Assembly (NCBI RefSeq): GCF_030580995.1
Contig: NZ_JAUQSZ010000003.1
Coordinates: 281,748 to 345,747, forward strand
Source of the DNA: Sphingomonas immobilis
GTDB lineage: Bacteria; Pseudomonadota; Alphaproteobacteria; Sphingomonadales; Sphingomonadaceae
Direction of reading: 5' to 3'
Length of the DNA stretch: 64,000 nucleotides
The position numbers were made by a program, and so were the translations under genes. Under the pieces are notes generated by a model. It was not told the origin of the DNA. It saw nothing but the letters and a program-made list of their open reading frames with translations, and did not search any database. Positions 44,035-52,747 of the stretch are shown piece by piece. Within the stretch, counting starts at the first letter, position 1; each line of letters begins with the position of its first letter.

Positions 44035-44789
44035 GGAATGGGCACGGATCAGGCGGTACGGAAATCCCCCCGCTCGATCCGCAGCTCGTGCTCGGTGCCT
44101 ATTCGGTCGGCGTGTTCCCGATGGCCGACGCCCGCGACGCCGACAGCGTCTATTGGGTCGAACCCCGCAAGCGCGCGATCCTGCCGCTGGGCGATTTCCA
44201 CCTCTCGCACTCGCTGAAGAAAGTGATTATCGCCGATCGCTTCCGCGTGACGGTGGATCAGGCCTTCCCGGAGATGATCGCGCTCTGCGCCGAATCCGCA
44301 CCCGACCGGCCCGATACCTGGATCAACTCGCAGATCGAGCGCGTCTTCGGCGAGTTGCACGCGCTCGGCCATGCCCATTCGGTCGAGGTGTGGGACGGCG
44401 ACCAACTCGCGGGCGGCCTTTACGGGTTGGCTTTAGGGCGCGCCTTCTTCGGCGAGAGCATGGTGAGCCGCGCGACCAACGCCTCGAAGGTAGCCATCGC
44501 CTGGCTCGTCGCACGCCTGCGCACGGGCGGCTTCACCCTGCTCGACTGCCAGTTCATGACCGATCACCTCGCCTCGCTCGGCGCGGTCGAGATCAGCCGC
44601 GCGGACTACCTGACGGTATTGTCTGCGGCGTTGGAGGGCGTCGGCGTCGATGGTTCGGGAGTGTCGTCGCCCTCGTCGCCCGATTTCTTCGCGCTCGATC
44701 GCTTGGCGGACTTGTCGTCCCCGGCCGACACCGAATTGGGTCCGCCCTCCGGGAAAGTCATCGCGCAGCTCTTGGTCCACACGTCGTAG
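44031..44789 (+). CDS. aat: Aat, leucyl/phenylalanyl-tRNA--protein transferase
   Basis: The 252-aa enzyme has LVLGAYSVGVFPMADARD, YWVEPRKRAILPL, SVEVWDGDQLAGGLYGLALGRAFFGESM and LLDCQFMTDHLASLGAVEISRADYL, the Aat core. It adds Leu or Phe to N-terminal Lys/Arg, feeding the ClpAP N-end rule. The core ends near residue 193. The last 60 residues form a Ser/Asp/Pro-rich tail encoded opposite the end of the convergent DUF2155 gene. Confidence 0.94.
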   Translation: MRNGHGSGGTEIPPLDPQLVLGAYSVGVFPMADARDADSVYWVEPRKRAILPLGDFHLSHSLKKVIIADRFRVTVDQAFPEMIALCAESAPDRPDTWINSQIERVFGELHALGHAHSVEVWDGDQLAGGLYGLALGRAFFGESMVSRATNASKVAIAWLVARLRTGGFTLLDCQFMTDHLASLGAVEISRADYLTVLSAALEGVGVDGSGVSSPSSPDFFALDRLADLSSPADTELGPPSGKVIAQLLVHTS

Positions 44790-45253
44790 ATCGGGTGCTG
44801 GACGACGTTGAGCGACGGCCGCTCCTTGTAGATCCAGCCCGAGAAGAACCGCCGCCACTTGTCATCGAGCCCGCGCACGTCGAGCTGAACGAACGCACCG
44901 GTATAATGGTCCTGCTCCCACGGCGCGGTCTGTTCGCAGGCGCGCAGGCGGACGATGGCATCGCCGACGCGCACTGCCTGGCCGGGCTTCAGCGTCACCT
45001 CGCGCGCCACACCGTTGCGCTTGTTGAGCAGGCCGAGCACCGCAACGCGCTGCGCCATCGGCGTCGCGCCGAAGGAGGGATCGTCGTCGTGGTTGACATC
45101 GACCGTCACGACGTCGCTCGGTCCGCCTTCTTCGTCGAGCGCGGTTCTGGGCGTGGCCTCGGTCGGTGCCGGCTTCGGCGCTCCGCCTTTGTCGCAACCG
45201 CCCATCGCCAGCACCGCGAGCAACGCCGCCGCAGCCGGCAGCCGGGCGTTCAC
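44606..45253 (-). CDS. DUF2155 envelope protein
   Basis: The 215-aa protein has an N-terminal export signal with possible lipobox (AVLAMGGC), a disordered linker and the DUF2155 core. The core runs from about 65 (QRVAVLGLLNKRNGVAREVTLKPGQ) to KSCAMTFPE near 167. A charged low-complexity tail follows. DUF2155 proteins of Alphaproteobacteria are periplasmic and of unknown function. Its ATG overlaps the NDUFA12 stop, so it is co-translated. The 3' 184 nt lie opposite the aat tail. Confidence 0.88.
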   Translation of the reverse strand: MNARLPAAAALLAVLAMGGCDKGGAPKPAPTEATPRTALDEEGGPSDVVTVDVNHDDDPSFGATPMAQRVAVLGLLNKRNGVAREVTLKPGQAVRVGDAIVRLRACEQTAPWEQDHYTGAFVQLDVRGLDDKWRRFFSGWIYKERPSLNVVQHPIYDVWTKSCAMTFPEGGPNSVSAGDDKSAKRSSAKKSGDEGDDTPEPSTPTPSNAADNTVR

Positions 45254-45642
45254 GGCTCCGGCGTCCAGGCTTCGTAATCGCCGGTCGCGGCGGCGCGGTG
45301 GCCGCCCTTTTCCAGCGCGCCGGGCGGGCGATAGGCGAGCGCGGTGCCGGTCAGGTTGGGCACCGCCGGCTTCTGCCAGGCACGCGGCGCGGGCAAGGCG
45401 CGCTCGGGTACGTCATCGACCTGATGATGTAGCCAGCTAAACCATTCTGGCGCGATGCGGCTGGAATCGTTCGGGCCGTCATAGATCACCCATCGGCGCG
45501 GGTTGCCGGCGGTATCCTTGCCGCCTTCGTAATAGACATTGCCGAGCGTATCCTCGCCGACGCGGGTCTTGCCCGACAGGCCGATGATAGTGCCCCAGGT
45601 GGCGCCGTTCCACCACGTGAATGGATTGAGGTTGATGCCCAT
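45250..45642 (-). CDS. NDUFA12-family complex I accessory subunit
   Basis: The 130-aa protein has GTRVG-like GKTRVGEDTLGNVYYEGG, RRWVIYDG and SRIAPEWFSWLHHQVDDVP, the NDUFA12 hallmarks also found in mitochondrial complex I. In Alphaproteobacteria it is an accessory subunit of NADH dehydrogenase I. The ancestral link to mitochondria supports the taxonomic call. It starts at ATG 45642; DUF2155 follows with a 4-nt overlap. Confidence 0.95.
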   Translation of the reverse strand: MGINLNPFTWWNGATWGTIIGLSGKTRVGEDTLGNVYYEGGKDTAGNPRRWVIYDGPNDSSRIAPEWFSWLHHQVDDVPERALPAPRAWQKPAVPNLTGTALAYRPPGALEKGGHRAAATGDYEAWTPEP

Positions 45643-45683
45643 GCCGCCCGCTTAGCCTGTGGCGCGGGCGGCATCAACCGCCA

Positions 45684-46169
45684 TCAACGCTTCGGCCAGC
45701 CTGGCCAGCGTACTGTATCACCCTCTGCGATATCGAGGTCGGCGGATCGGCCGCCGCGGATCTCCAGCACCGCCGCGACCGGCTCGCCCGATGGTATCTG
45801 CGCTTCGGAGAAGGGCGGCGTGTTCTCGGCGATGCGCGCGATCGTGCCATCGGCGCGGATGAAGATGATGTCGAGCGGGCTCGGCGTGTTCTTCATCCAG
45901 AAACTGGCGGCCTTCGGCGCGCCGCCGTCGGGCGGATACGGGTGGAACAGCATACCGCCATCGGCCGGGATGTCGGTGCGGAACATCAGGCCGCGCGCCT
46001 GATCGGGCGCCGTCTGTGCGCGCTCGACGGTAAAGACGTGCTTGCCGCTGACGCCGCTGATGGTGACAGCGACTTTCGCAGGCGCGTCGGCGGCCTTGGG
46101 TGGGGCCGCGCTATCACAGCCTGACAACAGGATAAGGGTCGCCGCAACCGCGGCCGCCAAACGCTTCAT
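45684..46169 (-). CDS. DUF192 lipoprotein
   Basis: The 161-aa protein has a lipoprotein signal (MKRLAAAVAATLILLSGC) and the DUF192 pattern ARGLMFRTDIPADGGMLF, SFWMKNTPSPLDIIFI and AVLEIRGG. Function is unknown. It follows the cold-shock gene by 6 nt on the same strand, so a shared transcript is likely. Confidence 0.92.
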   Translation of the reverse strand: MKRLAAAVAATLILLSGCDSAAPPKAADAPAKVAVTISGVSGKHVFTVERAQTAPDQARGLMFRTDIPADGGMLFHPYPPDGGAPKAASFWMKNTPSPLDIIFIRADGTIARIAENTPPFSEAQIPSGEPVAAVLEIRGGRSADLDIAEGDTVRWPGWPKR

Positions 46170-46175
46170 GCCCGC

Positions 46176-46763
46176 TTATTCGGCTGGTTCGACCAGCACC
46201 GCAAGCGGCCCCTTGGCGCCGTTGACGATCCGTACGCGCAGCGGCTGATCGGGCTCGACGTCGATGATGCCCGCGCGCCGCAGCGTTTCCATATGCACGA
46301 ACACGTCGGCATCGTTGCTGGAACGGATCAGGAAGCCATAGCCCTTCAGACGGTTGAACCACTTGACCGTCGCATCTTCCAGTGGGCCGGCGTCGGCGAT
46401 CAGCGAGGACGGGTCGACGCGGTCGGTCACCGGACGCTCGCGCACCGGCGGCTCCACGGCGTCGGACAGATCGATGGTCAGCACCTCGGTCGCCTGCATG
46501 CCGCGGTCGCGTACGACGGCGAGGCATTCGATGCGCGCACCCTCCGGCAGGCTGCGGCGGCCGTGCGCGCGCAGGATGGAAAAATGAATCAGGATATCGC
46601 CTGCCTGGGGATCGTCGGCGACGAGGAAACCGAAGCCGCGCGTGGCATCGAACCACTTCACGGTGCCGCTATAGGGATGCGGCTCCGTGCCGCTCCGCGA
46701 CGGACGTTCGTCAACCTGTTGCAATTCCCGGACTTCCGCGTCGGGAAAAGTCTCTGCACGCAT
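46176..46763 (-). CDS. double cold-shock-domain protein
   Basis: The 195-aa protein has two CSDs: SGTVKWFDATRGFGFLVAD at about 31-49 and ATVKWFNRLKGYGFLI at about 130-145, each with RNP1 motifs (GFGFL; GYGFL). Such twin CSD proteins occur in Alphaproteobacteria and bind RNA. ATG 46763 was chosen; it follows the GGGGGAAC Shine-Dalgarno. The linker between domains is Pro/Asp/Arg-rich. Confidence 0.92.
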   Translation of the reverse strand: MRAETFPDAEVRELQQVDERPSRSGTEPHPYSGTVKWFDATRGFGFLVADDPQAGDILIHFSILRAHGRRSLPEGARIECLAVVRDRGMQATEVLTIDLSDAVEPPVRERPVTDRVDPSSLIADAGPLEDATVKWFNRLKGYGFLIRSSNDADVFVHMETLRRAGIIDVEPDQPLRVRIVNGAKGPLAVLVEPAE

Positions 46764-46817
46764 CACTGTCGTTCCCCCAGACGACGGGTTTAACACGAAA
46801 TATTCTGTCGCAAAAGA

Positions 46818-47369
46818 TCACTCGTAATATTCGAGAGCTTCCCCGGGCGACAAGTTCACGATCTTGCGCGAAAGTTCGAAATCGTGACCACCCCTGATCA
46901 TCGCCGCGACTTGCTTCTCGCGCAGCGGACGGTCCGCGAGGGCATCGGCGAACGGCCCGATGCGCCGCCGCCGTGCGAATGCCATTGCCGCCTCCAGCGA
47001 TCGCGCCGCGATCCCCGGCGCTACCGCCTCAGCGTCCTCCGCGCCGATCCCCGCCGCCCGCAGAGCGCCGCTCACGCGCCGCCGCCCCAGCCCGCGCCGC
47101 GACATCGCGGTGGCGCGCGTCTCCGCGAAGGCGCGGTCGTCGATATAGCCGAGACCGGCGAGCCGCTCGGCCAGCGCCGCCGGATCGGCCGCCTCCCCTT
47201 CCCAGCCGCGCTCACGGATCTTGCGCACGAGATACGACGCCAGCCGCGCGCGCGTCGTCGCAAACCGCTCGACATAGCGCAGCGCGAGGCGTTCGAGCGC
47301 GGGCCCGTCGAGCGGCGGAATCGGCCGCTTTTCCGCGCCTTTGCGCCGTTGTTGATAGGGCTGGGACAT
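46818..47369 (-). CDS. recX: RecX-family regulatory protein
   Basis: The 183-aa basic protein has ALRYVERFATTRARLASYLVRKI, LGYIDDRAFAET and the GRRRVSGALRAAGI repeat, all part of the three-helix RecX repeats. RecX limits RecA filaments. Here it is not next to recA. ATG 47369 (MSQPYQQ) was chosen because the upstream in-frame start falls in the divergent promoter region. Confidence 0.82.
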   Translation of the reverse strand: MSQPYQQRRKGAEKRPIPPLDGPALERLALRYVERFATTRARLASYLVRKIRERGWEGEAADPAALAERLAGLGYIDDRAFAETRATAMSRRGLGRRRVSGALRAAGIGAEDAEAVAPGIAARSLEAAMAFARRRRIGPFADALADRPLREKQVAAMIRGGHDFELSRKIVNLSPGEALEYYE

Positions 47370-47486
47370 TGCGCCATCATTGTGCCACAGTCGGACACGA
47401 TTTTGGAAGCTTCGCGGCAACTGGGGTGCTCGCTTAGTTCGCGGCTACGACGGGAATACAAGCCGCAATCAAGGGCGCAGACGATA

Positions 47487-49265
47487 ATGACGACAGACAT
47501 TGCAGGTTTCGGGGCGGGTTCCAAGGCACCGGCGGAGAAGCCCGTCCCGGTTGCAACCGCCACGGAAGACCAGCTCGATCGTCGTTTCGCGACGTTCGAC
47601 ACGCTCGGCGAAGCGCTCGATTACGCAGCAATGGGCATGCGCGGGCTTAACTTCCACGACGCGCGCGGCACGCTGGTCCGCCCTTATCCCTTTTCGGAAC
47701 TGCGCGACGACGCGCTGGCAATGGCGCGCCGCCTGATCGCGAGCGGCGCGAAGCCGGAGGACCGCATCGCCCTGGTCGCGGAGACGGGCCCTGAATTCGC
47801 TGCGCTGTTCTTCGGCGTCATCTACGCCGGTGCATGGCCGGTGCCGCTGCCACTGCCGACCTCGTTTGGCGGGCGCGAATCCTATATCGAACAGCTCCGC
47901 GTCCAGCTTTCGAGCTGCGACCCGACGATGCTCGTCTACCCGCCCGAGCTGGCGCAGATGGCTGGCGAGGCCGCGCGCCTCGGCGGCGTGACCGGCATCG
48001 ATTGGGCCGAGTTTGCGACCCGTGAAGCGCCGGAGGCCGTACTCCCCGCCGCCGCCACGACCGACATCGCCTATCTGCAATATTCGAGCGGATCGACGCG
48101 CTTCCCGCACGGCGTCGCGATCACGCATCACCAGTTGCTCAACAATCTCGCCGCGCATGCGCACGGCATGCAGCTCGTCCAGAGCGACCGCTGCATCTCT
48201 TGGCTGCCCTGGTATCACGACATGGGGCTGGTCGGCTGCTTCCTCTCGCCGATCGCCAATCAGGTCTCAGCCGATTACCTCAAGACCGAGGATTTCGCGC
48301 GCCGCCCGCTGGCGTGGCTCGACATGATCAGCCGCAATCAAGGCACCTCGATCAGCTACTCACCGACCTTCGGCTACGATATCTGCGCGCGCCGCATGTC
48401 GAGCCAGACCAAGGCGTCCGAACGTTTCGACCTGACGCGCTGGCGCCTCGCCGGCAACGGCGCCGACATGATCCGCCCCGACGTGATGCAGGGCTTCGTC
48501 GATGCCTTCTCCGACGCGGGCTTCAAGGCGAGCGCCTTCCTTCCGAGCTACGGCCTCGCCGAGGCCACTCTCGCCGTCTCGATCATGCCGCCGTCGGAGG
48601 GCATCCGCGTCGAACTGGTCGAGGAAACGCAGCTCTCCGGCGTCTCGGCCGGGCAGGACCGGCCGCAGCGCTACCGCGCGATCGTCAATTGCGGCAAGCC
48701 GGTGAAGGACATGAAGGTCGAGATCCGCGAGGAGGACGGCACGCCGCTCCCCGAACGCGCGATCGGCAAGGTCTGGTGCTCGGGCCCGTCGGTGATGCAG
48801 GGCTATTTCCGCGATCCCGAAGCGACCGCCGCCTGCATGGTCGACGGCTGGCTCGACACCGGCGACATGGGCTATCTCAGCGACGGCTACATCTACATCG
48901 TCGGCCGCGCCAAGGACATGATCATCGTCAACGGCCGCAATCACTGGCCGCAGGACATCGAATGGGCGGTGGAGCAGCTTCCCGGCTTCAAGGCCGGCGA
49001 CATCGCCGCCTTCGCGATCACCACGCCGGGCGGTGAGGAGACCCCCGCCGTCCTCGTCCAGTGCCGCAGCAGCGACGAGGCCGAGCGCATCCGCCTGCGC
49101 GACGAGATCCGCGAGCGCGTCCGCTCCGTCACCGGCATGAACTGCGTGATCGAACTGATCCCGCCGCGCACGCTGCCGCGCACCTCCTCGGGCAAGCTCA
49201 GCCGCGCCAAGGCGCGCAACCTCTACCTCAACGGCGAGATCAAGCCCTACGACATCGCCGCCTGA
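47487..49265 (+). CDS. fatty acyl-AMP ligase (FAAL/FadD-like)
   Basis: The 592-aa ANL enzyme has the adenylation motif YLQYSSGSTRFPHGVAI, SWLPWYHDMGLVG, GLAEATLAVS and WLDTGDMGYL, ending RTSSGKLSRAKAR with the catalytic Lys. These features, especially WLPWYHDMGL, fit FAALs, which make acyl-AMP for transfer to acyl carriers rather than CoA. There is no PKS, NRPS or acyl carrier gene beside it. ATG 47487 was chosen. Convergent to the flavin monooxygenase with a shared terminator. Confidence 0.88.
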   Translation: MTTDIAGFGAGSKAPAEKPVPVATATEDQLDRRFATFDTLGEALDYAAMGMRGLNFHDARGTLVRPYPFSELRDDALAMARRLIASGAKPEDRIALVAETGPEFAALFFGVIYAGAWPVPLPLPTSFGGRESYIEQLRVQLSSCDPTMLVYPPELAQMAGEAARLGGVTGIDWAEFATREAPEAVLPAAATTDIAYLQYSSGSTRFPHGVAITHHQLLNNLAAHAHGMQLVQSDRCISWLPWYHDMGLVGCFLSPIANQVSADYLKTEDFARRPLAWLDMISRNQGTSISYSPTFGYDICARRMSSQTKASERFDLTRWRLAGNGADMIRPDVMQGFVDAFSDAGFKASAFLPSYGLAEATLAVSIMPPSEGIRVELVEETQLSGVSAGQDRPQRYRAIVNCGKPVKDMKVEIREEDGTPLPERAIGKVWCSGPSVMQGYFRDPEATAACMVDGWLDTGDMGYLSDGYIYIVGRAKDMIIVNGRNHWPQDIEWAVEQLPGFKAGDIAAFAITTPGGEETPAVLVQCRSSDEAERIRLRDEIRERVRSVTGMNCVIELIPPRTLPRTSSGKLSRAKARNLYLNGEIKPYDIAA

Positions 49266-49267
49266 CC

Positions 49268-49296
49268 GTAAGGCCCGGCGGCGTGCCGGGCCTTAC
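49268..49296. terminator. bidirectional terminator after the FAAL gene
   Basis: A perfect 12-bp stem, GTAAGGCCCGGC (49268-49279) with GCCGGGCCTTAC (49285-49296), has a 5-nt loop and ends convergent transcription from the FAAL and the monooxygenase gene, whose stop it overlaps. No T-run. Confidence 0.65.
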
Positions 49297-50630
49297 GCAG
49301 CGACGCGCGCCTCGCGCTTTGCGGTGTGGCGGTTCACCGGCACCGGCAGGCCGAGGCTGTCGCGGAACGTGACGCCTTCATAGTCCTCGCGGAACAGCCC
49401 GCGCGCCTGCAGGATCGGCACGACCTTTTCAACGAACAGCGCGAGCTGTCCCGGCAGCGCCTCGAACACCACGAACCCGTCGGCCGCTCCGCCCTCGAAC
49501 CACGTTTGCAGCGTGTCCGCGACCGTCTCGGGCGATCCCACGAACGCTCCGCGCGGCGTCGCCAGCCGTTCGACCACCTGCCGCAGCGTCAGATTCTCGG
49601 CACGCACTTCCGCGAGGATGCGGTCGCTGCTGCTCTGCTGGCTGTTGCGCCCGATATGCGCGACGTCGGGGAACGGTCCGTCGAGATCGTACTGGCGGAA
49701 ATCATGGTCGTTGAAGGTGCGCGACAGGAAACCGAAGCCGCTCTCCAGCGATTCCCGCGCGGCCAGCTCGCGGTAGCGCGCCTCGGCCTCGGCATCGCTG
49801 TCGCCGATGATTGGGGTGATGCCGGGCAGGATGAACAGCGCCTCCGGGTCACGGCCGAACCCGCGCGCCCGCTCCTTCACGTCGCCGTAATAGCTCACCC
49901 CGTCCTCGAACGTCGGCGCGTGCGTGAAGATCGCCTCCGCACGGCGCGCGGCGAAGTTGCGGCCGTCGTCGGACGCGCCCGCCTGGAAGATCACCGGCTG
50001 GCCCTGCGGCCCGCGCTTGATGTTGAGCGGACCGCGCACGTGGAAGAAGTCGCCGCGATGGTCGAGCCGGTGGAGCTTGTCGGGATCGACGAACACGCCG
50101 CTCTCCTTGTCGGCGACGTGCGCGTCATCCTCCCAACTGTCCCAGAGGCCCTGCACCACGTCGAGATATTCGGCCGCGATCTTGTAGCGGACGTCGTGCG
50201 CGGGATGTTCGGTCTTGGAGAAATTGGCGGCGGTATCGCCCAGCCAGGACGTTACCACGTTCCAGCCGGCGCGCCCGCCGCTGATGTGATCGAGCGAGGC
50301 GAACTGGCGTGCGACGTTGAACGGCTCCGAATAGCTGACGGTCAGCGTACCGACGAGGCCGATCCGGCTCGTCGCCCCGGCCAGCGCCGACAGGATCGTG
50401 ATCGGCTCGAAACGGTTGAGATAGTGCGGGCTCGATTTCTCGGTGATCGACAGGCTGTCGGCGACGAACACGAAGTCGAACTTGCCGCGCTCGGCAAGCT
50501 GCGCCTGCTCCTTGTAGAAGGCGAAATTGGTGCTCGCGTTGACGTCCTTGTCCGGGTGCCGCCAGTCGTTCCAGGTCCGCCCCACGCCATGAAGGATGAA
50601 GCCGAGTTTGAGCTTGCGCGCCTGCGTCAT
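49293..50630 (-). CDS. NtaA/SnaA/DszA-type FMN-dependent monooxygenase
   Basis: The 445-aa LLM-class flavoenzyme has [37 protein letters not shown] and [22 protein letters not shown], typical of the NtaA/SnaA/DszA group. These use FMNH2 from a partner reductase on substrates such as nitrilotriacetate or organosulfur compounds. Its position in a sulfur region suggests a C-S bond substrate. ATG 50630 has a better-spaced GAGG than the ATG at 50636. A 110-nt gap separates it from the PhnD-like gene. Confidence 0.9.
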   Translation of the reverse strand: MTQARKLKLGFILHGVGRTWNDWRHPDKDVNASTNFAFYKEQAQLAERGKFDFVFVADSLSITEKSSPHYLNRFEPITILSALAGATSRIGLVGTLTVSYSEPFNVARQFASLDHISGGRAGWNVVTSWLGDTAANFSKTEHPAHDVRYKIAAEYLDVVQGLWDSWEDDAHVADKESGVFVDPDKLHRLDHRGDFFHVRGPLNIKRGPQGQPVIFQAGASDDGRNFAARRAEAIFTHAPTFEDGVSYYGDVKERARGFGRDPEALFILPGITPIIGDSDAEAEARYRELAARESLESGFGFLSRTFNDHDFRQYDLDGPFPDVAHIGRNSQQSSSDRILAEVRAENLTLRQVVERLATPRGAFVGSPETVADTLQTWFEGGAADGFVVFEALPGQLALFVEKVVPILQARGLFREDYEGVTFRDSLGLPVPVNRHTAKREARVAA

Positions 50631-50740
50631 GACCATTGCCTCGCTGAAATTGGGATGCTGCGGATGTACGAACGCGGTGGCGTGACGACGAACGCGTTCT
50701 GCTCAACCGCTGATGATATTCTGCAAAGCGCCGGCGCGTT

Positions 50741-51544
50741 TCAGTGCAGCACCAGATAGCCGGCCGCCGCCGCCGCGCTCTCGAGCGTGCGCAGCGGCAG
50801 ATAGCGTTCGAGGTCGCCCGGCACGACGCCGCGCAGGAACAGCGCCTCGCGCTCTCCGGCCAGCGCGGGATCGGCGATCACCTCCGCCAGCGCAGCCTTC
50901 AGCGCCGCGACGGTATCCGCGTCCGTCCCCGCCGCTGTCACGAACGGCGGCGCCCAGCTTTCCGCCGTCTCGCCGACGATGCGCAGCGCGGGCACAAGTT
51001 CGGGCTCCCCGCGCAGCGTCGCGGCATAGGTCACAGCGTCGATCGCGGCGATATCGGCCTCGCCGAGGATGACGGCGCTGATGCTTTGCCGGTGCGCGCC
51101 GGTCTCACGCACGTCAGCAAAAAAGGGTTCGCCGCCCGCCTCCCCGGCGATCAGCGCGCGGAACAGGTTCATGCCGGTGTTGGAATCGCGCCCGTTGATC
51201 GCGGCGCGGCGGCCGCGATACGCCACGATCCCGTCCGCATCATCGGCTCTTGCGATGATCAGGCTGCGATGCCGCCCGCCTTCGCACCCCGGCGCATCAT
51301 AGACCGGCACGCCCAGCACCTGCAGCCCCAGCGCAGGATTGCTGACCAGCGGAAAGCCGCAGATCTGCCCGAACAGCAGATCCGGATCGCGCCACACGTC
51401 CTGTACCGCACGCCGCCGCTCGAGCCGCTCGGGCACGTCCGCCACGCCGCGCGCGCGCAGCCGCTCGGCGAGCGCCGCCCACAGCGCATCGTTCGCCACT
51501 TCCTGCCGCGCCTGGACGTACATGCCGAGCGAGGCGATCCTCAC
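50741..51544 (-). CDS. PhnD-like binding protein without signal peptide
   Basis: The 267-aa protein matches the PhnD/SsuA class of periplasmic binding folds: IASLGMYVQARQ, LLFGQICGFPLV, GRRAAINGRDSNTGMNLFRALIAG, GEADIAAIDAVTYA. It begins directly with the first beta strand, with no signal peptide or lipobox, so it should stay in the cytoplasm. The start is GTG 51544 in a GTGA overlap with the desaturase stop, so an upstream signal is excluded unless translation were to begin inside the desaturase. No permease or ATPase follows. A role as sensor or enzyme-like module is possible. Confidence 0.8.
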   Translation of the reverse strand: MRIASLGMYVQARQEVANDALWAALAERLRARGVADVPERLERRRAVQDVWRDPDLLFGQICGFPLVSNPALGLQVLGVPVYDAPGCEGGRHRSLIIARADDADGIVAYRGRRAAINGRDSNTGMNLFRALIAGEAGGEPFFADVRETGAHRQSISAVILGEADIAAIDAVTYAATLRGEPELVPALRIVGETAESWAPPFVTAAGTDADTVAALKAALAEVIADPALAGEREALFLRGVVPGDLERYLPLRTLESAAAAAGYLVLH

Positions 51545-52428
51545 GCTGCTTCCTCCGCGTAGGCCGGGTGCAACGGCGCATCGTGGCGGCGCCACGCGAA
51601 GCGCCGCGCGATCTCGCCATAGCCCGCGTAGAGGATCGCTCCCTCGCCTGTCAGCCGCGCGCGGTGACGGCGGTGATAGGCCGGCAGCTCGCGCCAGCCG
51701 AGCCCCGGCTGCTCGTGATGCGCGACGTGAAGATTGTTGTTGAGGAACAGCAGCCCGAACAGGCCCGCCCGCTCGACCGATGCGGCATGGCCGGCGGTGC
51801 CGAGCCCGGCACGATGCTCCGCGAAGGACCGCACCATCGTCAGCGCCATGCCGGGATAGACGAAGGTCGCGACATACTCCCCGATGCCGAGGCCGACATG
51901 ATCGAGCCACAGCACAATGAGTGCCACGCCCGCCAGATGCGGCAGCCAATCGCGGGCTACCTGCACCGGCTCGACGGCCACGCGCCGCGCCTCGCCCGCG
52001 AGGAACCTGCCCACCGCCACAAACGGCCCGATCAGGATATGGCCCGGCAACGTCGACTGCGCCCGCGCCGCCAGCCACACGACACCCCCGGCCCGCGCGA
52101 CGTAGCGCGATTCAGGATCGTGTGCCGGATCGGTGATCGCGCCGCTGCGGTGATGCGCGACATGGCTGCGCTCGTAGAGCGCATAGGGCAGCCACAGGCC
52201 GATCGGCACGAAGCCGATCGCGCGGTTGATCGCGGCGATGCGCGTCGGATGGCCGTGGATCGTCTCATGCTGCAGCGATCCGTGCCACGCGATCAGCCAC
52301 GCGCCGATCGCCACTAGCAACGGCGTCGGCAACGCGGCGTGCCAATAGGTCGCCGCCAGCCAGCCGCCATAGATCGCGGCGGCGACGGCCAGCGTTGCCC
52401 ACTCGGTACGACCGCGCCGTGACGCCAT
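51541..52428 (-). CDS. membrane fatty acid desaturase/hydroxylase-like protein
   Basis: The 295-aa integral membrane protein has the three histidine boxes of the family: HETIHGH, SHVAHHR and NNNLHVAHHEQPG, with four or so membrane helices between them. These bind a diiron centre that inserts double bonds or hydroxyls into lipids. The substrate is not determinable here. It is first of a two-gene unit with the PhnD-like protein and divergent from the TonB receptor. Confidence 0.88.
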   Translation of the reverse strand: MASRRGRTEWATLAVAAAIYGGWLAATYWHAALPTPLLVAIGAWLIAWHGSLQHETIHGHPTRIAAINRAIGFVPIGLWLPYALYERSHVAHHRSGAITDPAHDPESRYVARAGGVVWLAARAQSTLPGHILIGPFVAVGRFLAGEARRVAVEPVQVARDWLPHLAGVALIVLWLDHVGLGIGEYVATFVYPGMALTMVRSFAEHRAGLGTAGHAASVERAGLFGLLFLNNNLHVAHHEQPGLGWRELPAYHRRHRARLTGEGAILYAGYGEIARRFAWRRHDAPLHPAYAEEAA

Positions 52429-52747
52429 GCGAAATTCGTCCTTCCCTATGGAACGGTCGATTAATCTCTACCGTATCGATGGGATATGCAAGATGACGCG
52501 GATTTGCGCGAGGCCAAGTTTTGCTTTCCAACCCGCCGAGGGGAGGAGACCTTGTAGCGAGAGAAATATACGTGTTGTGGCAACAGTTTGTATATTTTCG
52601 GACCTGTTCTGAAACGCCGTTCGCTTGAGAAATCTCAAACGGAATCCTTGCCGAACTCAATTGCCCGCCCCCCCTTTATCCTATCGAATTGATGGGTATT
52701 GGCGCGACATCAGCGCCTGCATCCATTCGATCTGGGGAACACCGAAA
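52429..52747. promoter_or_regulatory. divergent control region, desaturase / TonB receptor
   Basis: This 319-nt noncoding stretch holds a GTATCGATGGG (52473-52483) and a related CTATCGAATTGATGGG (52681-52696). It also holds a palindrome TTGAGA-AA-TCTCAA (52625-52638). ATCCTATC at 52678 recurs inverted (GATAGGAT) beside the LysR gene at 61850, suggesting one shared regulator. No small gene is evident. Confidence 0.5.

Noticed and set aside
50741..51544. Calling the PhnD-like protein a phosphonate transporter subunit
   Set aside because: No signal peptide and no phnC or phnE partner is present.
52450..52476. GGAAC with CGTA 17 nt later, upstream of the TonB receptor gene
   Set aside because: The -10 part has a mismatch and the site is about 270 bp from the receptor start; not enough to call an EcfG promoter.
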